The notes: generated by a model not told the origin, from the sequence alone. Positions 1 through 8,792 are shown, numbered from the stretch's first letter. The stretch is DNA of 64,000 nt from Pseudozobellia sp. WGM2 (GCF_017810075.1 NZ_JADNYK010000009.1:62001-126000), one strand, 5' to 3'. Translations and numbers: made by a program.

Positions 1-963
1 AAAATCGGCACCTACTGTAATACCTAACGAATTATTGGCGGGGTTTTCAAATCTCAACTTGTTCTCGTAGTAATAATTATCTCCTTGATATTCATAATTT
101 CTATAATGGTTTACCGTCGCCTTGGGCATTCTGTTATGAAATCCGGTTACATTACCATAAATATTTATGCGATTGTTACGATAATTCAGGTCGGTACTGC
201 CGTTAAACTTTTCGCGTTGCCCCATACCGACGGTGAGGCTTGCGTTTCCGTTAAGACCATAGGTGTTATTTTCTTTCATAACAATATGAATAATTCCGGA
301 GGCATTATCGGAATCGTATTTTGCCCCGGGCTGATGTATGAGCTCAATACGGTCAATGTTTTCGGCCCGCATTCCCTTTAACTGCTGTATCAAATTAGCT
401 TTGGGTATACGAGAGACCCTATCGTTTATCATAATCAATACTTCGCCCTTATTGTTTACGCTTATACTGTTCGAATTCTCCTGCACAATTACTCCCGGTG
501 CCTTTTGCAGTACTTGTAGCGCATTGTTGCCGCTAAAAGTGGGCTGCGACCCTACATTGAGTATCAATCTGTCGCTTTTTTGTTGGTACAGCGCTTTTTG
601 GCCTACCACTTGAACGCCCTGTAATTGCTGATCCATAGTTGTCAACTGGATGGTTCCCATAGAGAGTTCTTTGGAATCGTTGATAGATACTGATTTGAAA
701 TACGGTTCGAAACCCAATAATGAAATGTTAAGCACATAGTTTCCTATCGCAATTTCTTCCATCTTAAAACGGCCTTTCGTATCAGTGGTTACTCCCTTAA
801 TCATTACGGAGTCGTGATGCTGCAATAAAAGCACATGGGCAAATGCCATTACTTCGTCTTGAGCATCAATTACTTGCCCAGTTATAATTGCCTGCTGTGA
901 AGAAAGTGGAAGCCATAGGAGCAATGTAATCCCCTTCAGATATTTGATTAAATACCGATGCAT
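1..963 (-). CDS. TonB-dependent receptor, N-terminal 321 residues (runs off the window)
   Basis: Open from an ATG at 961-963 to the window edge, so only the N-terminus is present. After a signal-peptide-like start (hydrophobic stretch to about residue 22, ending SSQQ) comes a carboxypeptidase-regulatory-like beta-sandwich of about 85 residues (motifs GQVIDAQDEVMAFAHVLL and TDTKGRFKM), then a plug domain ending in YDSDNASGIIHIVMKE, the signature of the outer-membrane beta-barrel family of Bacteroidota TonB receptors. It resembles in architecture the complete receptor at 56932-59337. Family role: outer-membrane uptake driven by TonB; the substrate cannot be told. No SusD-like partner is visible in the window. 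The 337 bp upstream hold no other gene. Confidence 0.88.
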   Translation of the reverse strand, partial: MHRYLIKYLKGITLLLWLPLSSQQAIITGQVIDAQDEVMAFAHVLLLQHHDSVMIKGVTTDTKGRFKMEEIAIGNYVLNISLLGFEPYFKSVSINDSKELSMGTIQLTTMDQQLQGVQVVGQKALYQQKSDRLILNVGSQPTFSGNNALQVLQKAPGVIVQENSNSISVNNKGEVLIMINDRVSRIPKANLIQQLKGMRAENIDRIELIHQPGAKYDSDNASGIIHIVMKENNTYGLNGNASLTVGMGQREKFNGSTDLNYRNNRINIYGNVTGFHNRMPKATVNHYRNYEYQGDNYYYENKLRFENPANNSLGITVGADF

Positions 964-1300
964 ACTATTATCTTTAAAGGGGGCTAGAAATAGAAGTAGT
1001 ACTACCTTCCAATTTCGGCCATCATATCCCCAATGTGGACAATGGCAACTGTAACTGGTTAACCCATTAATGTCGGTGGAAGTACTTTCCTTTAGGTAAT
1101 TGATTGAAACATACGGTCGTCCCCTTAATCAACCTGAGCACGCATTAACGTGTTTGAGTTTTACATCCTAGTCTAAATGTTTTTTTATTCATTTTCACTC
1201 TAGTTGGTCTTAACGTATTTCATTCTATGTCTATTTAATCGAGAGGTTCACCTATAGAACAATGGTTACTTAGAAACTGGGTAGTAAACCATCAACACTT
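964..1300. other. Intergenic region without recognised features
   Basis: Region of 337 bp between the start of the receptor and the stop of the acetyltransferase, both on the minus strand. I found no coding frame, no strong hairpin and no repeat shared with other parts of the window. It should contain the promoter of the receptor. Confidence 0.6.
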
Positions 1301-1732
1301 CTAATGCAAGTATTTCTTATAATAAGCAGCTTTTGAAAAATAAGCTAGATTTTCATAAAAACCTCTAGCTTTAGAGGTAGCCAATGAAATCAAGACACAA
1401 TCATTTGTCTTAGAAATTCTTTCAAATTCTAACATCAACTTTTTTCCAACACCAGTTCCCCTATTATTTGTGTTAACAACTATTTCGTCGACATAAGCTG
1501 TTTTTCCGTTAGCGTAAATGGTTAGATGCAAATAACCGGATAGGTAACCTACAATCGCATTTTCAAACTCTGCAATTAAAATCTGGTGGTTTTTGTCAAG
1601 AACTAATTTTTGAAAATTCTTTTCCAATAATTCTTTTTTAATGGTGACCGATCGACTTAACTGAGTCGCTAGCGCATAAACCATTTCTACATCATTTGTT
1701 CGAGCCTTTCTTATTTTGATTTTCTGCTGCAT
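1301..1732 (-). CDS. GNAT-family N-acetyltransferase
   Basis: 143 residues, the usual size of a single GNAT domain. Visible GNAT features are the N-terminal start IRKARTNDVEMVYALA, the central strand AYVDEIVVNTNNRG and the acetyl-CoA pyrophosphate loop NRGTGVGKKLM at about residues 90-101, followed by a late FYENLAYF segment typical of the C-terminal fold. It is therefore expected to move an acetyl group from acetyl-CoA to an amine; the substrate is unknown. The start lies 9 bp after the stop of the acyl-CoA-dehydrogenase-like gene, so the two are probably cotranscribed with the lipoprotein hydrolase further upstream. Confidence 0.85.
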   Translation of the reverse strand: MQQKIKIRKARTNDVEMVYALATQLSRSVTIKKELLEKNFQKLVLDKNHQILIAEFENAIVGYLSGYLHLTIYANGKTAYVDEIVVNTNNRGTGVGKKLMLEFERISKTNDCVLISLATSKARGFYENLAYFSKAAYYKKYLH

Positions 1733-1741
1733 AAAATTCGA

Positions 1742-2938
1742 TTACCTAGGCTGAAAATCGGGATCAAGACCTAGCATGGCCTTGGCCAGAAATTCACGGG
1801 ATAAGTAGCCGTTCGCTGGATGGATTTTACCTAAACGAGCATCGCGGAACAAACGTTCAAAACCTGCTTTTCGAAGCAGACCGTAGCCTCCCATAATATC
1901 CATAGCCTTATCAACAACCCGCCAAGAGCCTTCAACGGAACGGCATTTGGCCGCAACGATTTTTATGCCCCAAGCCGGACCATAGTCTTTGCCCTCACTC
2001 CATTCACGGGCGATGGTATCTAAATGCGGACCGATACCCTCAATTTCCATGACCATTTCACCAACATCGTGCTGAATTACACCATTATAGGCCATTGAGG
2101 GTCGATCAAAGGAAATTGACTTTTTCTTCGGTAACTTTTCTAAAACCAGATCTAATACACGCTGTGCCAAGCCATAATAAACATTTGCAAAGCCCATTAA
2201 GGCCCATACAAAAACGCCGAGTACAAAACCGTCCATACCTTTAAATCCGGTAGGGAGGCTTCTGACAATTAGTTCATTGGGCACAAAAACTTCATTTAAA
2301 ATGGTATCGTCAGATCGGGTGGCACGCATACCAAGCACATCGTCCCATGATTTTTTGATTTCATAATTATCCGTATCTCTTGGCATAAAGGCATGTATAA
2401 CCAGCGGATTCTCAGGGTCACTATTGTCTTGGCCATGAAAACCCAAATAATCCCATACGGGAGACAGACTGCCGAACATTTTATGGCCGGTAAATTTATA
2501 TCCGCCATCGACCTTTTCAGCCTTACAAGTGGAATACGTTGCCGGTGAATCGTTACCGGATTCGCCATGGCCTGCGGCAAACACCTTTCCTTTTCCCGCT
2601 TCTTCCAAAAGCCACTGCATCGAAGTGTCGCCACCCCGCCATAGGTCTGCAACCAGCCCTGTCCAATAAATATGCATGTTCAGTGCTAGTGCCGTGGGCG
2701 CAGCATGGTAAGCTAGTTTACGCGTGAGTTGCTCTACTTCGTCAAGCAACATACCATAGCCTCCAAATTCTTCCGGAACGGCAATTAGCAGATATCCTGC
2801 TTCTTTAAGCTCATCAAAATCTTCCTGAAAAAACATATTGTTGGCATCGTAATGTGCCGCTCGTTTCCCACAGTTTTCGAATATAATTTCTAATTTTTTT
2901 AAGAGTTCCTCTTTATTAATTTCTTGTGTGTGTACCAT
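1742..2938 (-). CDS. Acyl-CoA dehydrogenase family flavoprotein
   Basis: 398 residues, normal length for the family, with an N-terminal helical part (EEFGGYGMLLDEVEQL), a middle beta domain (GYKFTGHKMFGSLSPVWDY) and a C-terminal helical bundle (DIMGGYGLLRKAGFERLFRDAR). The family uses FAD to form a 2,3-double bond in acyl-CoA, but the position where many members carry the catalytic Glu-Gly-Thr reads KIHPANGY here, so the active site differs from classical short- and medium-chain enzymes and dehydrogenase activity is not certain. A flavin-dependent monooxygenase-like or divergent role is possible. The gene sits between an exported alpha/beta hydrolase (9 bp upstream) and a GNAT gene (9 bp downstream), suggesting a small operon. 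Confidence 0.85.
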   Translation of the reverse strand: MVHTQEINKEELLKKLEIIFENCGKRAAHYDANNMFFQEDFDELKEAGYLLIAVPEEFGGYGMLLDEVEQLTRKLAYHAAPTALALNMHIYWTGLVADLWRGGDTSMQWLLEEAGKGKVFAAGHGESGNDSPATYSTCKAEKVDGGYKFTGHKMFGSLSPVWDYLGFHGQDNSDPENPLVIHAFMPRDTDNYEIKKSWDDVLGMRATRSDDTILNEVFVPNELIVRSLPTGFKGMDGFVLGVFVWALMGFANVYYGLAQRVLDLVLEKLPKKKSISFDRPSMAYNGVIQHDVGEMVMEIEGIGPHLDTIAREWSEGKDYGPAWGIKIVAAKCRSVEGSWRVVDKAMDIMGGYGLLRKAGFERLFRDARLGKIHPANGYLSREFLAKAMLGLDPDFQPR

Positions 2939-2947
2939 AAGTTTTTT

Positions 2948-3916
2948 TTAATTTTTAGCTAAAAAGTTGAATACTATTGTATTAAATTCTTCAGGGTTTT
3001 CTACTTGCAACCCATGAGATGCTTTTGGCAATATTTTAAGCTCATTATTTGGTAAGAGGGTGACTAATGTGTCGATGATTTTACCAAAAAATCGTGGTGA
3101 ATGTTCGCCTTTAATCAACAATGTGGGAGCATTCAGTTGTTTGACTTCATTCGTAGATATTGGCGTCCAATTATTCTTAGAAATAAACCCTCCTTCCGAT
3201 TCAGTAGTATTTTGCAACCACTGATTTCTAATTTCCTGTGGCACCTTACTATAAAAATCTTTACTACCCATTACTCCTGCTACAAAAGTGGCAACTGCCG
3301 AATCTTTTTGTTGTTGGGCAAAAAATTTTGTGGCAGGCAGAATAACCGTATTATTAATATCTGAAATCAACGAATCGCCTTCTTTCGACCCTGCCATTAA
3401 AGGTGCAACGGCAGGCTCGCCCAACACCATACTTAAAACTAATTCTGGATGGTCAATGGCTGTTTTCAGAACGGTATATCCTCCCCAAGAGTGGCCAACA
3501 AGATGTGCCGATCCTAAGTCTAATTTTTTTAATAGCTGAGCAAGATCTTTCGCATGTTGTCCTGCAGAATAATCGAGTGTATCCGATAACGGTTGGGCAT
3601 TTGGCCATGCGTAACGACGACTATATGCAATAACTCGATACTTGCTCGCGAACGTATCAATTTGATTTTGCCAAGCTCTATAATCTCCAATACTGCCATG
3701 AACGAACACCACTGGTTCTCCTTTTCCAATATCTACATAATGTAAGGTATCACCATTGATGGCTATCGGCTTAAGTTCGTAGGTATTGGATTGGTTTTGA
3801 ATTGCTACTTCTACAGCTTTCTTCTCAACAACAGTTTCTTTTGTTTTGTGATTACGGCATGCACCGGTAAACAACAAAACAGTTAAAAAGGTAAATAGGG
3901 TTACAATGTTTTTCAC
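2948..3916 (-). CDS. Alpha/beta hydrolase, probable lipoprotein
   Basis: 322 residues. The N-terminus is a lipoprotein signal with lipobox FTGAC at about residues 16-20. The body is an alpha/beta-hydrolase fold: oxyanion region HGSIGDYRAW, nucleophile elbow GHSWGG at about residues 142-147, and a late KASHGLQVENPEEF holding the probable catalytic His. Such proteins cleave esters, lactones or C-C bonds; the substrate cannot be read. Being lipid-anchored it should act outside the cytoplasm, unlike its two downstream neighbours. It is the first gene of the probable operon 3916-1301. Confidence 0.88.
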   Translation of the reverse strand: MKNIVTLFTFLTVLLFTGACRNHKTKETVVEKKAVEVAIQNQSNTYELKPIAINGDTLHYVDIGKGEPVVFVHGSIGDYRAWQNQIDTFASKYRVIAYSRRYAWPNAQPLSDTLDYSAGQHAKDLAQLLKKLDLGSAHLVGHSWGGYTVLKTAIDHPELVLSMVLGEPAVAPLMAGSKEGDSLISDINNTVILPATKFFAQQQKDSAVATFVAGVMGSKDFYSKVPQEIRNQWLQNTTESEGGFISKNNWTPISTNEVKQLNAPTLLIKGEHSPRFFGKIIDTLVTLLPNNELKILPKASHGLQVENPEEFNTIVFNFLAKN

Positions 3917-4363
3917 ATCTCTTAATTTTTGGTTTTAGTCATTTCCGCTTGAAAGATTTTAATACTTAAAAGCACAATGCAACAGTAAACTGTACTAAGG
4001 GAGGGGGAAGTTTCGAACCATTTCGGTTTACTAATAACCCAAATAGTTCATTTCCATAAAATTACATAACTAACCCCTTTAACAATGTAAGTTTTGTACC
4101 TAATGATGAAACATATGTCTCATCTGGGTTAGCCGGTGTCTAATACAATTAGAGTCGAACAGGTCCTTCCCTGTTAAAAATACCAATTGCCATTATAAGC
4201 ACGAACCAACCAAAACTTTTTTGAGTTTTTCACTGTCTATGAATGTAAACTAGGTATAGACCCAAAATATTCCATTTGTGTACGAGGGGGTTCAATGCTT
4301 ATAACTTATCCTTTTTACCATTGATAGATCGAGAAGCGATCAACAGCCCCCTACATACTAGAT
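3917..4363. other. Intergenic region without recognised features
   Basis: 447 bp between the hydrolase start and the stop of the next minus-strand gene. No coding frame of convincing composition, no RNA gene, and no perfect hairpin longer than about 6 bp was seen. It presumably contains the promoter of the hydrolase operon. Confidence 0.55.
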
Positions 4364-4876
4364 TTACAATAAATTACCTTCGGTGTCGATACTTAAGGTC
4401 TTTTTAAATTGCTCTTTTTGTACTTGTATTTTGTACATTTTCTTTGTTCCCCTTTTATGGTGGTAAGAAACTAGATAGGTATTGTTCAACATTGTGCAAC
4501 CCGGATATTCTATATAAACCCTATTTCTTACGGCCGTTGGTAACATTAGGTTTTTATAACTTTCACTGGTAAACAGAATTTTACCATTAAGGCCATAGGT
4601 AACCATAAGATTATCGTTGTCTTGCGAAAATTTGATTTTGTTCACCTCTCCGGTATCGCCATAGAAAAGTGATTTCTTAATATTGTATCTCGATGCCTTC
4701 TTTTCCAAAGTAAATACGCGCGAAGAAATGGTACCGCCCCTAACATTATCTAAATACTGTTGATTTACAGTAGCAGTATCGTTAATTTTTTCTTCTTTTG
4801 GTAGTTCTTGTGGGTTTTGTGCTAACCCCAGGCTGGCAAGACCCATACACAGTGTGCCGATTAAAGACTTACTCAT
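4364..4876 (-). CDS. Exported protein of unknown function
   Basis: 170 residues beginning with a short signal peptide (MSKSLIGTLCMGLASLGLAQ, cleavage expected after the AQ). The mature part is charged and beta-rich (KKSLFYGDTGEVNKIKF, DNLMVTYGLNGKILF) with no family I recognise; the repeated 'GDTGEV / YGLNGKI' pattern looks like strand-turn-strand repeats. It stands alone: 447 bp upstream-side gap on its 3' side and 264 bp to the next gene on its 5' side. Function unknown, probably periplasmic. Confidence 0.7.
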   Translation of the reverse strand: MSKSLIGTLCMGLASLGLAQNPQELPKEEKINDTATVNQQYLDNVRGGTISSRVFTLEKKASRYNIKKSLFYGDTGEVNKIKFSQDNDNLMVTYGLNGKILFTSESYKNLMLPTAVRNRVYIEYPGCTMLNNTYLVSYHHKRGTKKMYKIQVQKEQFKKTLSIDTEGNLL

Positions 4877-5140
4877 GATATATAGTTTTAAATTAATATA
4901 CTGTTTGATTGGGGGGGCGATCCATTATCTTGGATGCTTGATTTACATCGGATTTGGAACGATGGCAAGGGGAAGTATAACAAGTAAGATTATCAATAAC
5001 CCTACTTCGATTCACTATTGTAAAACTACATTGAAATATAGGCGGAAAGTGTAAGTCTTATTTCAAATGTTCGCACTTTTGAACCTCTTCTGTAATTTCT
5101 GGTTCTAAAAGTGAAACGAATGGCTCATCGTGTAAGTTAC

Positions 5141-6226
5141 CTATAAAATAGAGGTATTTGAAAGCTTTAAAAACTGTGTTGGCAAGATGTCATACCTTTT
5201 TCTAAAGACACGGGTAAAATAAGTAGGGCTATTAAAACCAAGGTCATAAGCTATTTCTGCGATGGTTTTGCCATTCTTTTTTAGGGCTTCTAAAGATCTG
5301 CGTAGGCGCATTTCACGAATTAAAGTATTGGGCGACATACCCGTAAGTGATTTTATTTTTCTATACGTTTGGGCCTTGCTTAAACCTAAGAGTTGGCCAA
5401 GGTCATCACTTTTAAAACTGGAATTGTTGAATTCACTATTCAGAATTTTGAACAATTTTTCACAGAAAGAAAAATCTGTGGCGTTCACGATTTTTACGTG
5501 CGCATGGTTTACTTTGGGTGTGTTCGATTCTTTTTGAGAAAGCGCTTGCGTAATGGCATCTAAGTAGACCACTTTGCTCAACCCGATCCAACAAAGAGTG
5601 TGAACCTTTTTCTTGGTTTGTTCGAATAAGTCGACCCCTTCCTCATCAACCGGGCTACCACTTACCAACGCCAACCGGTATTCAAAATTATCTTTAACGG
5701 TGTGCAATAAGTTGGCAATGGCCATCGCGGCAATAATTGCATCTGAGGCGAGAAGAAATGATGCCATTGTTTCATCATCGTTCGGCTGACGTACTATTTT
5801 ACCTCGAAATTTTTCTATCAGTCGTTTTGTCTCATTGATATAATGCCGATATTTTCCAGAAAAGTCAGAAGTGTTGATCAACATAATAGTTCTGAAACCT
5901 GTATCGAGATTTCCATCTGTTGTATAGGCCAAATCATTCTTTTGTGTGCTACCGCGAGACATGAATATGTTGTACTCATCATCGGAGACCTCGATGATAT
6001 TACAGGCCGTCATGCCGTGGGATTCTTCATGTGTTTTGTGGCAGGCTTCCTTATTAGGGCCTTCCATTAGGCAAAACACCATTTTATCTTCTTCGTTTAC
6101 CCAATATTTACGTTGTATTACCCCAAAACTTTCCTGTATGGCCAAATCCTGCATATGAGCCTTTATCACGTCTTCGACCGTAAAGTCATCGGAATCGACC
6201 TTGTGTATGTCCATATATAGCGGCAT
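5141..6226 (-). CDS. AraC-family regulator fused to a DUF4242 domain and a cyclase-like domain
   Basis: 361 residues in three parts. Residues 1-85 match the DUF4242 (SCO4226-type nickel-binding) ferredoxin-like domain, with KYWVNEEDKMVFCLMEGPN and the HxxxHG-type stretch CHKTHEESHGMTA. Residues about 110-235 look like a class III nucleotidyl cyclase fold (FRTIMLINTSDFSGK, MASFLLASDAIIAAMAIANLL) but without clear catalytic metal or base-binding residues, so probably a sensor rather than an enzyme. Residues about 255-355 are an AraC HTH pair with the classical TIAEIAYDLGFNSPTYFTRVFRKRYDILP block. The likely role is a ligand- or stress-responsive transcription factor. Three TTGATTCA direct repeats lie upstream at 6608-6698 and could be its binding sites. 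Confidence 0.85.
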   Translation of the reverse strand: MPLYMDIHKVDSDDFTVEDVIKAHMQDLAIQESFGVIQRKYWVNEEDKMVFCLMEGPNKEACHKTHEESHGMTACNIIEVSDDEYNIFMSRGSTQKNDLAYTTDGNLDTGFRTIMLINTSDFSGKYRHYINETKRLIEKFRGKIVRQPNDDETMASFLLASDAIIAAMAIANLLHTVKDNFEYRLALVSGSPVDEEGVDLFEQTKKKVHTLCWIGLSKVVYLDAITQALSQKESNTPKVNHAHVKIVNATDFSFCEKLFKILNSEFNNSSFKSDDLGQLLGLSKAQTYRKIKSLTGMSPNTLIREMRLRRSLEALKKNGKTIAEIAYDLGFNSPTYFTRVFRKRYDILPTQFLKLSNTSIL

Positions 6227-6251
6227 AATATTGGTTTTTGAATTTATGTGT

Positions 6252-6584
6252 TCAAGTTAAAATATCTCGACGGTAACAGGCCAGACCCCGCTTGAAAGCA
6301 CTTGATAAAATATTTTTTAAAGCTTGCCTCGAAGGTGGTCTGGAAACATAGTGATAATTGCTGCTCAACAACTCCACTAACCTTGTCAAAATATACCTGC
6401 GAAAAAGGGCTTTGGGCGATTTGCCTGCAATCCTAGCGTGCTTATTAAAGCTTTGTGCAAAATAGGTCGCAATTGCTGAAATTACGACACCCGAACTTTG
6501 AATGCCAAAATCTTTTTGGTGTGCCATGATATCATGGTTTGCCTCGATTCCCGGAACATTATGTGAATACATATAGATTACCAT
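6252..6584 (-). CDS. Possible small protein of unknown function
   Basis: 110 residues, ending 25 bp before the start of the AraC fusion regulator, same strand. It has no signal peptide or membrane segment; the second half is basic (PKALFRRYILTRLVELL, AFKRGLACYRRDILT). I do not recognise it. Position between the TTGATTCA repeats and the regulator makes a leader gene possible, but no clear ribosome binding site precedes either Met1 or Met6 (6572), so it may also be non-coding. Confidence 0.35.
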   Translation of the reverse strand: MVIYMYSHNVPGIEANHDIMAHQKDFGIQSSGVVISAIATYFAQSFNKHARIAGKSPKALFRRYILTRLVELLSSNYHYVSRPPSRQALKNILSSAFKRGLACYRRDILT

Positions 6585-6602
6585 GTGGGAAATTTTAAAT
6601 AA

Positions 6603-6698
6603 AATTTTTGATTCAACGGGGAGGGGAATGGTATAAATATACGGATTGTCAAGCTGATAAATCGAATTTTTGATTCAATTTATGTCAGAATTGATTCA
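6603..6698. promoter_or_regulatory. Candidate operator: three TTGATTCA direct repeats
   Basis: The 14-mer AATTTTTGATTCAA occurs identically at 6603-6616 and 6665-6678, and its core TTGATTCA occurs a third time at 6691-6698. Core spacing is 62 bp and 21 bp, close to six and two helical turns, so all three face the same side of DNA. The site lies upstream of the small gene at 6584 and the AraC fusion regulator. Direct repeats about 21 bp apart are typical of AraC-family operators, so autoregulation is inferred. Confidence 0.5.
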
Positions 6699-6757
6699 TA
6701 TTCAGAAAGATAGGTTGTAGTTGCATATTTTTTATGCGAAGAATAAATCTATGAATG

Positions 6758-6789
6758 AAAAATGGCGCCCTGAGTTAGGCGCCATTTTT
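6758..6789. terminator. Bidirectional intrinsic terminator after the pirin operon
   Basis: A perfect 12-bp stem AAAAATGGCGCC (6758-6769) / GGCGCCATTTTT (6778-6789) with an 8-nt loop. The A-tract and T-tract inside the arms give a U-run in either direction. It lies 51 bp past the stop of the minus-strand pirin gene at 6840 and insulates it from the regulator upstream region. Confidence 0.9.
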
Positions 6790-6839
6790 CAAATCATAAT
6801 TTCGATCCTTATATTACGGATATAGCGAACATATGTCGA

Positions 6840-7553
6840 TTAATTGGCCATAGGCACCTCCATCAGTAATACTTTACTATTTTCCAAAAAGGTAAACTCG
6901 ATTTTATCGGTTTCCCAAACCCCAAGACCATCGCGTCTGGCCAGCCTTGTGCCGCCAACTGCGATCTCACCTTCTAATACAAAAATGTAAAGACCGTTAG
7001 AACCGTTTTTCAAAGAGTAGGTCGTTGATTGCCCCTTGTCAAAATGCCCTAGATGAAACCAAGCATCTTGATGGATCCACACACCGGTATCGTCGGCATT
7101 CGGTGATAGTATCTGGAAAAACTGGTTGGTGAGGTCAGATTCTTTAAGGCTTATTTGGCCATATCGAGGTGTGACATTTACTTCATTGGGCAGCACCCAT
7201 ATCTGAAGAAATTTGACCTTCTGGTCGCTATTTTTATTCTTCTCACTATGTTGAATGCCAGAACCGGCACTCATTACTTGAATATCACCTTGTTTGATAA
7301 CGGTGGTGTTTCCCATGCTATCTTTATGCTCTAGGTCGCCCTCTAAAGGAATGGAAATAATTTCCATATTGCTATGTCCATGGGTGCCGAAACCCATTCC
7401 TTCGGCAACTTCGTCGTCGTTTAAAACTCTGAGTACGCCAAAATTCATTCGTTCAGGATCGTGGTAATTGGCAAAACTAAACGTGTGATAACTGTTTAAC
7501 CAGCCATGGTTGGCATGGCCTCGGGTATCTGCTTTATGTAATATCGTTTTCAT
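6840..7553 (-). CDS. Pirin family protein (YhhW-like)
   Basis: 237 residues, a bicupin of the pirin family. The N-terminal cupin carries GWLNSYHTFSFANY and the metal-binding signature GFGTHGHSNMEIISI plus HSEKNK, where His and Glu residues bind one iron or similar metal. E. coli YhhW has quercetin 2,3-dioxygenase activity, while other pirins act as redox-sensing coregulators, so the reaction here is open. Last gene of the operon pirin (8772) - GNAT (7860) - pirin, ended by the terminator at 6758-6789. It is a distant paralogue of the first pirin, not a tandem copy. Confidence 0.92.
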   Translation of the reverse strand: MKTILHKADTRGHANHGWLNSYHTFSFANYHDPERMNFGVLRVLNDDEVAEGMGFGTHGHSNMEIISIPLEGDLEHKDSMGNTTVIKQGDIQVMSAGSGIQHSEKNKNSDQKVKFLQIWVLPNEVNVTPRYGQISLKESDLTNQFFQILSPNADDTGVWIHQDAWFHLGHFDKGQSTTYSLKNGSNGLYIFVLEGEIAVGGTRLARRDGLGVWETDKIEFTFLENSKVLLMEVPMAN

Positions 7554-7581
7554 AGTATTCTAGTTTTATATATTCACTTTA

Positions 7582-7860
7582 TTATAGTACATCTCTTAGT
7601 TCTGAATTTTTCTTGAACACACTGGCAGCGAAAGGACACAACGGCAGAATCTTCTTTTCATGTTCACGGGCGTATGCAATAGCCTTCATTAGCAATTTTT
7701 TACCTGCACCTTTACCTCTCAACTGGTCCGCGACTTCAGTGTGGTCGATGATAAATTTATTCGGTCCGGCCCAGGTATAGGTCATTTCCGCAGAACGTTT
7801 GCCATCTTGCTCGATAAAGAAGCTGCCTTTGTTACCATTGTCTTGTTGCTGAACTTTCAT
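7582..7860 (-). CDS. Small YjdJ-type GNAT acetyltransferase
   Basis: 92 residues, the compact one-domain acetyltransferase class (GNAT, YjdJ/NATD1-like). Features are GSFFIEQDGKRSAEMTYT, the strand KFIIDHTEVADQLRGKGAG with the acetyl-CoA loop RGKGAGKKLL, and the C-terminal ILPLCPFAASVFKKN containing the conserved Cys-Pro-Phe. It lies 28 bp from the downstream pirin and 33 bp from the upstream pirin, clearly within one transcription unit. The substrate is unknown. Confidence 0.9.
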   Translation of the reverse strand: MKVQQQDNGNKGSFFIEQDGKRSAEMTYTWAGPNKFIIDHTEVADQLRGKGAGKKLLMKAIAYAREHEKKILPLCPFAASVFKKNSELRDVL

Positions 7861-7893
7861 ATTTGCGAGTTTAAATTCACTTCTTAAGTTATT

Positions 7894-8772
7894 CTATTCT
7901 TCTAAATACCCAAATTTGCCCAAGTTGAAATCTTCGACGGCCTGAACCAACTCCTCCTTAGTGTTCATTACGAAGGGACCTTGAGCTGCGATAGGTTCTT
8001 CTATGGGCTTTCCACTTAACACCAAGACTACGGCATCCGAGTTAGCATGAATTTTAAAATTCTCGCCTTCATTTTCAAAAAGTACTAAATGGTCGGTAGA
8101 GACTTCTTCGTTGTCAACTACAATTGAGCCTTCAATAACTAAAAGAGCGGTATTAAATTCAGACGGGAAATTAAATTTTGCCACCCCACCTTTATTTAAT
8201 CTAGCATTCAACATATGAATAGGGGTAAAGGTTGAAATAGAACCGTTAATACCCTTATACTCTCCCGCGATGACCTCAATTTGGCCTAATTGGTCTTCTA
8301 TTTTGTAAGATTTAATGTCACTGTGTTTCAGTGCTTGATATTTCGGTGGAGACATTTTGTCTTTAGCCGGAAGATTTACCCATAATTGTACCATTTGAAA
8401 ATCACCTCCATTTTTAGAAAACTTCTCGCTATGATATTCTTTATGCAGCACACCAGAGGCAGCGGTCATCCATTGTACATCACCTTCACCTATAACGCCG
8501 CCACCGCCAGCACTATCATGGTGGGCTACCTCGCCCTTATAGGCAATGGTTACAGTTTCAAAACCACGATGTGGATGAACCCCTACGCCCTTTGGCGTTT
8601 CCGATGGTGGAAAATGGAATTTTGTATTGTAATCCAGCAGAATGAACGGACTCATACGTTCCATTGTCAACCTAAAACTACTGGGAATAAATCTTTGTAC
8701 ACGAAACCCGTCACCTACAAATTGTGGTGATCTTGGTGGAACTACCAATTCTATTTGTTTAGTGCTCATCAT
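7894..8772 (-). CDS. Pirin family protein
   Basis: 292 residues, full-length pirin. The metal site is visible as GVHPHRGFETVTIAYKG with two His and one Glu, plus the GVLHKEYHS segment in the first cupin; the C-terminal pirin domain contains IAAQGPFVMNTKEELVQA. First gene of the pirin-GNAT-pirin operon. A TAAATTTG box on the minus strand (8793-8800) lies about 20 bp before the ATG and is a likely promoter -7 element. The upstream Crp-like gene on the same strand is a candidate regulator. Confidence 0.93.
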   Translation of the reverse strand: MMSTKQIELVVPPRSPQFVGDGFRVQRFIPSSFRLTMERMSPFILLDYNTKFHFPPSETPKGVGVHPHRGFETVTIAYKGEVAHHDSAGGGGVIGEGDVQWMTAASGVLHKEYHSEKFSKNGGDFQMVQLWVNLPAKDKMSPPKYQALKHSDIKSYKIEDQLGQIEVIAGEYKGINGSISTFTPIHMLNARLNKGGVAKFNFPSEFNTALLVIEGSIVVDNEEVSTDHLVLFENEGENFKIHANSDAVVLVLSGKPIEEPIAAQGPFVMNTKEELVQAVEDFNLGKFGYLEE

Positions 8773-8792
8773 CTAAGGTCTTTAATTTGTAT

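Noticed and set aside
85-613. Two plus-strand frames of about 90 codons at the window start
   Set aside because: Both are antisense to the TonB receptor, whose frame is open to the edge with clear plug motifs.
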